Positions 6,872 through 10,145 of a stretch of DNA of 10,145 nucleotides are shown here, one piece after another (the first letter of the stretch is position 1; each line of letters begins with the position of its first letter). Where the stretch lies: NCBI GenBank assembly GCA_030645645.1, contig JAUSNC010000031.1, positions 1 through 10,145 on the forward strand, in the 5' to 3' direction. The DNA comes from Candidatus Parcubacteria bacterium (GTDB taxonomy: Bacteria > Patescibacteriota > Minisyncoccia > Minisyncoccales > UBA6532). Made by a program: the position numbers and the translations under genes. A model generated the notes under the pieces. The model saw nothing but the letters and a program-made list of their open reading frames with translations, made no database searches and was not told the origin of the DNA.

Positions 6872-7553
6872 AAAAATTCCAATTCATTTAGTCTTATATC
6901 CGGACGGCAACAGGCGCTGGGCCAGAAAGAACGGCTTAACTCCTATGGCCGGCCATTTTCACGGCACAGATAATATTTTGAAATTCTGCCGGTGGTGCAA
7001 AAAAGTGAAAATAAGAATGGTCACAGTTTTCGGTTTTTCCACGGAAAATTGGGCCCGTCCCAAAGAGGAAGTGCAATATCTACTGAAGCTTTTTGAATCC
7101 ACTATGCTTGGTAATATTGAGATGTATAAGAAATATGGCATAAGGGTGAAGGTTCTGGGTCAAAGGGAAAAACTGCCAAAAACAGTGGAAAAAACAATCA
7201 GAAAGATTGAAAGACTAACAAAGAGTCAGAAAAAAATCCAACTCAATTTGGCTGTAAGTTACGGGGGCAGATGGGATATTGTCCAGGCAATGAAAAAAAT
7301 AATAAAAGCCAAAATTTCACCAGATAAAATAAACGAGGCTTTGGTATATAAACATCTCTCCACCGCCAATATGCCTGAACCAGATTTGGTGATAAGAACT
7401 GGCGGAGAAAAGCGCCTTTCTAACTTTCTGATATGGCAGGGGGCATATTCAGAACTCTATTTTTCCGACAAATTATGGCCGGAATTCACTGAAAAGGATT
7501 TAAGCATGGCGATTGCGGAATACGGAAGACGCCAGCGCAGATTCGGAAAATAA
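6864..7553 (+). CDS. uppS: Isoprenyl transferase (undecaprenyl diphosphate synthase family, cis-prenyltransferase)
   Basis: This enzyme adds isopentenyl units in cis to farnesyl diphosphate, giving the lipid carrier used for cell-wall and glycan precursors. The first motif is YPDGNRRWARK (12-22) with the Mg-binding Asp14; GH at 30-31 follows. Then come FSTENWARP, the YGGRWDIVQA segment, and the substrate-phosphate motif RTGGEKRLSNFLIWQGAYSE, ending with RRFGK as in the family. Bacterial enzymes usually have DGNGRWA; here the second Gly is Arg17, the form common in archaeal and eukaryotic cis-prenyltransferases. Length 229 is shorter than E. coli UppS (253), mainly at the N-terminus. The start at 6864 overlaps the upstream micro-ORF. 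The chain length of the product cannot be told from sequence. Confidence 0.95.
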   Translation: MIKKIPIHLVLYPDGNRRWARKNGLTPMAGHFHGTDNILKFCRWCKKVKIRMVTVFGFSTENWARPKEEVQYLLKLFESTMLGNIEMYKKYGIRVKVLGQREKLPKTVEKTIRKIERLTKSQKKIQLNLAVSYGGRWDIVQAMKKIIKAKISPDKINEALVYKHLSTANMPEPDLVIRTGGEKRLSNFLIWQGAYSELYFSDKLWPEFTEKDLSMAIAEYGRRQRRFGK

Positions 7554-7561
7554 ATTAAAAT

Positions 7562-7783
7562 ATGCTGGTAAAAATAAAAGTATTTCCGGGATCAAAGAAA
7601 CCAGAGATTATCAGAAAGAAAAATGACAGTTTTGATGTAAAAATAAAAGAGAAAGCCAGGGAGGGGATGGCTAATAAGGCCGCAATCAGTGCCATGGCAT
7701 CTTTTCTGAAGGTTCCCGGCGGAAAAATAAGGATAATTAAAGGATTCCGCCTGAGGAATAAAATTATTGAGATAATTAAATAA
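7562..7783 (+). CDS. DUF167 (YggU-like) family protein
   Basis: This small protein of 73 residues matches the DUF167 pattern: an opening strand MLVKIKVFPGSKKPEI, a middle KIKEKAREGMANKAAISAMASFL (the family's conserved Gly-x-Ala-Asn helix), then a strand and GFRLRNKIIEI, equivalent to the usual GxxSRxKxxxI. It is a compact alpha/beta domain of unknown biochemical role, found widely in bacteria and in some eukaryotes. It begins 8 nt after the uppS stop, so it is probably the last gene of that operon. The ATG at 7562 fits the family start, and no Shine-Dalgarno is visible. It is slightly shorter than E. coli YggU (about 96). Confidence 0.88.
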   Translation: MLVKIKVFPGSKKPEIIRKKNDSFDVKIKEKAREGMANKAAISAMASFLKVPGGKIRIIKGFRLRNKIIEIIK

Positions 7784-7804
7784 ATACCATTATAAATTTA
7801 TAAT
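7767..7804 (+). promoter_or_regulatory. Promoter region of the SIMPL-Gmad2 pair with a perfect palindrome
   Basis: TTGAGA (7767-7772), an 18-nt spacer and TATAAA (7791-7796) predict a start near 7803. An alternative -10, TATAAT (7799-7804), predicts a start near 7811, only about 5 nt before the ATG at 7816. Both -10 boxes lie in a perfect 16-bp palindrome, ATTATAAATTTATAAT (7789-7804). The -35 overlaps the end of the DUF167 gene. Confidence 0.5.
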
Positions 7805-7815
7805 TTAAAAAATAT

Positions 7816-8628
7816 ATGGATTTTTCAAAAATAGAGAATGAAAAAAGCATATTGCGCATATTAGCCGTAATTTTAGGATTGTTGCTGATCGTTTTAACCT
7901 TATCAATTGCTGTTGATACATTGAATAAAATAAAGGAGGGAAAATACATAGGGCAAGAAATTGAGAACAGGACCACTATCAGCGTTTCAGGGACCGGAGA
8001 GATTTTCGCCATTCCTGACTTGGCAATTGTGGATTTTGCGGTGGTAACTGAAGCTAAAACGGCAGAAGCTTCCTTGGCGTCAAATTCCGTAAAAATGAAC
8101 GCAGTTATTGAAAGCATGAAAAAACAGGGGATTGATGAAAAGGATATAAAAACTACCGGATTCAGTATTTATCCGCGCTATGAATATCAGAAACAATCCA
8201 TCGGCGGTTATTATTATCCGCCTGAAGGAGTAAGGACCCTTGTAGGTTACGAAGTTCAACAGTCCTTAAATGTTAAAATAAGAAATTTAAGTGATGTCGG
8301 CCGGATAATTGAAGGAGCGACAACTGCCGGAGCTAATGAAGTAAATAGTCTTCAGTTTACGATTGAAAACGAGGATGATTTAAAAATTCAGGCAAGGGAA
8401 GAAGCCATTAAGGAGGCAAAGACAGCCGCCAATAAGCTGGCAGATGAATTAGGGGTGAAACTTGTCAAAATAGTCAGTTTTAATGAAAATTCCTATCTTC
8501 CTTATTTCTCTGATATGAAAGAAGCATACGGATATGGAGGAGGAACTATGCCAGCGTCTGCGCCGGAAATAGAGCCGGGGCAGAATAAGATATCATCCAC
8601 GGTAAATATAGTTTACGAAATAAATTAA
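7816..8628 (+). CDS. SIMPL-domain (DUF541) membrane-anchored protein
   Basis: The protein has a short cytoplasmic start, one membrane segment at about residues 13-34 (ILAVILGLLLIVLTLSIAV), and an extracytoplasmic SIMPL domain from about residue 53 to the end. Family marks are TTISVSGTGEIFAIPDLA, then VTEAKTAEASLASNS, IDEKDIKTTGFSIYPRY, GYEVQQSLNVKIRNLSDVG, and AREEAIKEAKTAANKLADELGV near residue 194. The loop YEYQKQSIGGYYYPPEG is Tyr/Gly-rich, as in many members. E. coli YggE is the best-known relative; the biochemical role of the family is not settled. The protein is 270 residues and complete. The downstream Gmad2 gene starts 1 nt after its stop, so the two proteins are very likely made together and may act together at the outer face of the membrane. 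Confidence 0.92.
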   Translation: MDFSKIENEKSILRILAVILGLLLIVLTLSIAVDTLNKIKEGKYIGQEIENRTTISVSGTGEIFAIPDLAIVDFAVVTEAKTAEASLASNSVKMNAVIESMKKQGIDEKDIKTTGFSIYPRYEYQKQSIGGYYYPPEGVRTLVGYEVQQSLNVKIRNLSDVGRIIEGATTAGANEVNSLQFTIENEDDLKIQAREEAIKEAKTAANKLADELGVKLVKIVSFNENSYLPYFSDMKEAYGYGGGTMPASAPEIEPGQNKISSTVNIVYEIN

Positions 8629-8629
8629 C

Positions 8630-9073
8630 ATGAATAAAATCATATCAGCGCTTTTAGTCCTGGTCGTGTCCGCAGGTGCGATTATCGCAGGATATATTGC
8701 TTTTAAAGAACCGGTGATAGAGGATATCGGTAATTCATTGGAGAAGAAAGATTTAATCGTAGTAACAAGTCCCGGTCCGAATGATCTGGTTTCTAGCCCT
8801 CTTTTGATTACGGGTGAAGCCAGGGGAAGCTGGTATTTTGAAGCATCATTCCCGGTGCGCATAGAGGACTCTAATGGCAATGAATTGGGCGTTGTTCCGG
8901 CTCAAGCTTTTGATGATTGGATGACGACGGATTTCGTTCCTTTTCAGGCATTTCTGGAATTTGAGAAACCTGCAACTGAATATGGAACTCTGATATTGGA
9001 AAAAGACAATCCGTCAGGATTGCCTCAATTTGAAGACGAAATGCATATTCCTGTTAAATTCTCCATCCCTTAA
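8630..9073 (+). CDS. Gmad2-domain (immunoglobulin-like) membrane-anchored protein
   Basis: This is a 147-residue protein with an N-terminal signal anchor at about residues 3-26 (IISALLVLVVSAGAIIAGYIA; no lipobox Cys) followed by a Gmad2 immunoglobulin-like domain. Family marks in order are VVTSPGPNDLVSSPLLITGEARG (about 45-67), WYFEASFPVRIEDSNGNELG, DDWMTTDFVPFQAFLEF, and LEKDNPSGLP followed by IPVKFSIP at the end. Gmad2 was named from a domain near sporulation and germination proteins in Firmicutes, but it is common as a stand-alone exported domain in CPR bacteria, where its role is unknown. It starts 1 nt after the SIMPL stop (TAAcATG), so its translation is probably coupled. An AT-only palindrome with a T-run about 20 nt after its stop may end the transcript. 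Confidence 0.9.
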   Translation: MNKIISALLVLVVSAGAIIAGYIAFKEPVIEDIGNSLEKKDLIVVTSPGPNDLVSSPLLITGEARGSWYFEASFPVRIEDSNGNELGVVPAQAFDDWMTTDFVPFQAFLEFEKPATEYGTLILEKDNPSGLPQFEDEMHIPVKFSIP

Positions 9074-9091
9074 CGCATAGCGGAAATAGAG

Positions 9092-9117
9092 AAAAATAAT
9101 AAATTTATTATTTTTTT
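9092..9117 (+). terminator. AT-only palindrome with T-run after the Gmad2 gene
   Basis: Bases 9092-9115 are a perfect self-complementary AT-only palindrome, with T continuing to 9117. A hairpin from it would be weak because no GC pairs are present. Its position 19 nt after the stop fits a terminator, possibly working in both directions. Confidence 0.4.
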
Positions 9118-9128
9118 GTTTCAGGTTA

Positions 9129-9159
9129 TTGACAGATTCTTAAAGATATTTAGTATAAG
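9129..9159 (+). promoter_or_regulatory. Promoter with a perfect -35 box ahead of the 35-codon ORF/sRNA unit
   Basis: TTGACA (9129-9134) matches the consensus exactly. The -10 is either TAGTAT (9151-9156, spacing 16) or TATAAG (9154-9159, spacing 19). The start would be at about 9163-9166, roughly 10 nt before the ATG at 9176. Confidence 0.6.
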
Positions 9160-9175
9160 TTAAGAGCTGTTATAA

Positions 9176-9283
9176 ATGACTAAAACACCAAAAAAGACTA
9201 GAGATCCAGGAGAAGATGATAGTGTATGTTCGCACGTTGAACCAGATAATCCTGCCCTTATAGGCTCAGTGCCTATTTTTTAA
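9176..9283 (+). CDS. 35-residue hypothetical ORF, possibly instead a small RNA of about 115 nt
   Basis: The frame from ATG 9176 to TAA 9281-9283 encodes a polar peptide beginning MTKTPKKTRDPGEDDSVC and ending GSVPIF. It has one Cys and one His and no membrane segment. It starts about 10 nt after the predicted transcription start, the same leader length as rplI and the two other micro-ORFs here, which supports translation. Against this, a clean intrinsic terminator (9260-9281) lies inside its last eight codons and its T-run leads straight into the stop codon, so the transcript may end at or just past the TAA. The whole unit, about 9165-9283, could therefore be a small RNA. SRP RNA, 5S rRNA and tmRNA signatures were looked for and not seen. 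No family is recognised. Confidence 0.4.
   Translation: MTKTPKKTRDPGEDDSVCSHVEPDNPALIGSVPIF
9260..9281 (+). terminator. Intrinsic terminator at the end of the 35-codon ORF
   Basis: ATAGGC (9260-9265), loop TCAGT, and GCCTAT (9271-9276) form a perfect 6-bp stem followed by T to 9281 (six T counting the last stem base). The minus strand has no T-run, so it works only on plus transcripts. Confidence 0.7.
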
Positions 9284-9286
9284 AAG

Positions 9287-9330
9287 AGAAGTATTAAGTG
9301 ATAGTTAACACTGAATTACTTCTTTTTTTT
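9287..9330 (+). terminator. Second, stronger tandem terminator (possibly bidirectional)
   Basis: AGAAGTA (9287-9293) pairs with TACTTCT (9317-9323), and AGTG (9297-9300) pairs with CACT (9309-9312), with a small internal loop and the 8-nt loop ATAGTTAA. Eight T follow (9323-9330). On the minus strand the same hairpin is followed by TCTTTT, so it can also end the minus-strand pair that stops at 9379. Confidence 0.75.
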
Positions 9331-9378
9331 GAATATTAAACCTAAAATAAAAAGAACCGCGTCCCTAAGGATTTGGCT

Positions 9379-9636
9379 CTATATTTTTATGATTGTTTTA
9401 TTCTCGTATCTTTTAGATATGAGAAATATGAGGCTTGTTGTGGATATAATCATAAAGATTGCAATTCGGATGGCGAAAATAATGGCCGGCCTGACGCTAT
9501 GCAACATGGCTATTTCACTGGGTAAGCCGGTTACAAGATAGATAGATTCTACTGCGGCTACGGCGCCACTTAGAAGGAAGACAATCAGAATAAGTTCTAC
9601 TTTTTTCATTCTATCGAAGTTTATCATTATCTCCAT
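9379..9636 (-). CDS. Small two-helix membrane protein (hypothetical)
   Basis: An unrecognised protein of 85 residues at most. Two strongly hydrophobic segments are visible: VELILIVFLLSGAVAAVESIYLV, then, after a short loop with a proline (GLPSEIAMLHSVRP), AIIFAIRIAIFMIISTTS. The tail is basic (KRYENK). Several starts are possible: ATG 9636, ATG 9627 (GGAG three bases before it, AAGGAG ten bases before), and ATG 9609, which comes one base after the stop of the upstream 43-codon ORF and gives the most natural membrane-protein N-terminus (MKKVELILIVF, 76 residues). I favour 9609 or 9627; the coordinates give the outer limit. It is the second gene of a minus-strand pair and ends toward the hairpin at 9287-9323. 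A plus-strand frame opposite it is taken as its shadow. Confidence 0.6.
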   Translation of the reverse strand: MEIMINFDRMKKVELILIVFLLSGAVAAVESIYLVTGLPSEIAMLHSVRPAIIFAIRIAIFMIISTTSLIFLISKRYENKTIIKI

Positions 9637-9742
9637 TCTCCTTCTCTATGTCGTTTCCTATTATATCCGTTATTATTTTTGGCCATACTTTAGTAAGAAC
9701 TGGTTCTATATTTTTACCTTCTATATCAGTTATTTTTGCCAT
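9611..9742 (-). CDS. 43-residue hypothetical protein, first gene of the minus-strand pair
   Basis: A frame from ATG 9742 to TAG 9611 encodes MAKITDIEGKNIEPVLTKVW and continues to an acidic, polar end (NDIEKENGDNDKLR). It is soluble-looking, with one amphipathic stretch (VLTKVWPKIITDII, residues 15-28). The start lies about 9 nt after the predicted transcription start of a TTGACA promoter, and there is no Shine-Dalgarno. Its 3' end overlaps the longer versions of the membrane-protein frame and stops one base before that frame's third ATG, as expected for coupled genes. No family is recognised. Its size would exclude it from many gene calls. Confidence 0.55.
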   Translation of the reverse strand: MAKITDIEGKNIEPVLTKVWPKIITDIIGNDIEKENGDNDKLR

Positions 9743-9757
9743 TTTTTCACTACATTT

Positions 9758-9785
9758 AGTTTAGTCAAAATTACCATTTTGTCAA
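9758..9785 (-). promoter_or_regulatory. Promoter of the minus-strand micro-gene pair
   Basis: On the minus strand, TTGACA (9785-9780) and TAAACT (9763-9758) are 16 nt apart. The predicted start near 9751 gives a leader of about 9 nt (AGTGAAAAA) before ATG 9742. It is divergent from the promoter at 9819-9846, with 33 nt between the two -35 boxes. Confidence 0.55.
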
Positions 9786-9818
9786 TAAGAAGAGAACCCT
9801 CATTTTTTTACTTCAGGC

Positions 9819-9846
9819 TTGACTTTTATAAAATACCCATTAGAAT
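9819..9846 (+). promoter_or_regulatory. Promoter of the right-edge gene
   Basis: TTGACT (9819-9824) and TAGAAT (9841-9846) are 16 nt apart; each matches the consensus at five of six positions. The start would be near 9853, leaving a leader of about 14 nt that just contains the GGAG ribosome binding site. Confidence 0.6.
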
Positions 9847-9854
9847 TTTAAATA

Positions 9855-9858
9855 GGAG
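9855..9858 (+). promoter_or_regulatory. Ribosome binding site GGAG of the right-edge gene
   Basis: GGAG at 9855-9858 is 8 nt before ATG 9867. It is the only well-placed Shine-Dalgarno on the plus strand of this window and decides the start of the last gene. Confidence 0.6.
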
Positions 9859-9866
9859 AATATAAA

Positions 9867-10145
9867 ATGAATAATGGAGAAAAGATAGTACAGATGGCTC
9901 ATAACGAAATAGAATGGTGGAAAGCTCATCATAGAAAAGACAGAGGGAAGTTAATTGAAGAAATGACCAGGCTTCACATCTTGCTTTTCAATATGACCTA
10001 TGAAGACGCAAAGAAAGTAGTATTGTATAGAATTGAAGCTGCAGGATCTCACGACGAAGCTGAAGAATATGAGAATCAAGGAAACCAAAATAAAGCAGAT
10101 ATTCATTGGGCTAAAGCTGAAGAAAGTCTTCAAATTTATTTCGCA
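9867..10145 (+). CDS. Helical hypothetical protein, 3' end cut by window edge
   Basis: The frame is open from ATG 9867 through the last base (93 codons, no stop). It begins MNNGEKIVQMAHNEIEWWKA and continues through HHRKDRGKLIEEM, MTYEDAKKVVLYRIEAA and HWAKAEESLQIYFA. It is rich in Glu, Lys and Ala with regular heptad-like spacing, has no membrane segment, and looks like a small all-helical bundle with an aromatic WW and three histidines near the N-terminus (His12, His21, His22). From memory, similar small proteins of about 100 residues occur in CPR genomes without a known role, but this was not checked. A GGAG site 8 nt upstream and a good promoter support the start. It is divergent from the minus-strand micro-gene pair. 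Confidence 0.7.
   Translation, partial: MNNGEKIVQMAHNEIEWWKAHHRKDRGKLIEEMTRLHILLFNMTYEDAKKVVLYRIEAAGSHDEAEEYENQGNQNKADIHWAKAEESLQIYFA

Noticed and set aside
7776..8117. Minus-strand ORF of 113 codons opposite the SIMPL gene
   Set aside because: It is a shadow of the membrane anchor and first part of the SIMPL domain.
9165..9281. SRP RNA, 5S rRNA or tmRNA as identity of the 115-nt unit
   Set aside because: The conserved SRP tetraloop region, the 5S CCGAAC region and a tRNA-like acceptor with tag frame are not present.
9329..9541. Plus-strand hydrophobic ORF of 70 codons starting at TTG
   Set aside because: It starts in the T-run of a terminator, has no promoter, and is the complement of the minus-strand membrane protein that has its own promoter and partner.
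1..10145. CRISPR array, insertion sequence, prophage or integrase genes
   Set aside because: No spaced direct repeats, transposase, integrase or phage structural motifs were seen on either strand.

Overview
The window reads as a chromosomal segment of a small-genome bacterium of the Candidate Phyla Radiation, most likely the Parcubacteria side. The grounds are an AT-rich sequence with lysine- and isoleucine-rich proteins, a short DnaJ with the HPDKGG loop, a divergent CTP synthase, a SIMPL-domain protein followed directly by a Gmad2-domain protein, a cis-prenyltransferase with a DGNRRW motif, and very short 5' leaders with almost no Shine-Dalgarno sequences. TGA ends pyrG just before the convergent rpmA, so the standard bacterial code is used and not the TGA-glycine code of Gracilibacteria. 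The lineage is an inference from gene content; no species can be named.

Layout. Bases 1-1618 hold the 3' end of dnaK followed by complete dnaJ (chaperone pair). Bases 1624-1769 hold an inverted repeat, a promoter and tRNA-Lys(UUU). Then come dinB (Pol IV), a membrane-anchored S41/PDZ protease, and rplI-pyrG (ribosomal protein bL9 and CTP synthase), the last pair 4 nt apart. rpmA (bL27) is convergent with pyrG and shares a hairpin terminator with its end. A divergent promoter then drives a 33-codon membrane micro-ORF that overlaps uppS, followed by a DUF167 gene. A separate promoter serves the SIMPL gene and the Gmad2 gene (1 nt apart), both anchored by one N-terminal membrane segment.

From about 9074 onward the window changes character, from recognisable genes to small unrecognised ones: a 35-codon ORF or small RNA between a consensus -35 box and two tandem hairpin terminators; a minus-strand pair (43-residue soluble protein, then an about 76-85-residue membrane protein); and a divergently transcribed helical protein that runs off the right edge. 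No mobile element, CRISPR array or phage gene is seen.

Functionally, most of the window is core maintenance: protein folding (DnaK/DnaJ), translation (tRNA-Lys, bL9, bL27), nucleotide and lipid-carrier synthesis (PyrG, UppS), lesion bypass (DinB) and envelope proteins (S41 protease, SIMPL, Gmad2). The points most worth a second look are the micro-genes, the sRNA-like unit at 9129-9330, promoters placed so close to start codons that the mRNAs would be leaderless or nearly so, a DinB without the usual C-terminal clamp-binding tail, and a CTP synthase altered at the nucleotide-contact loop.
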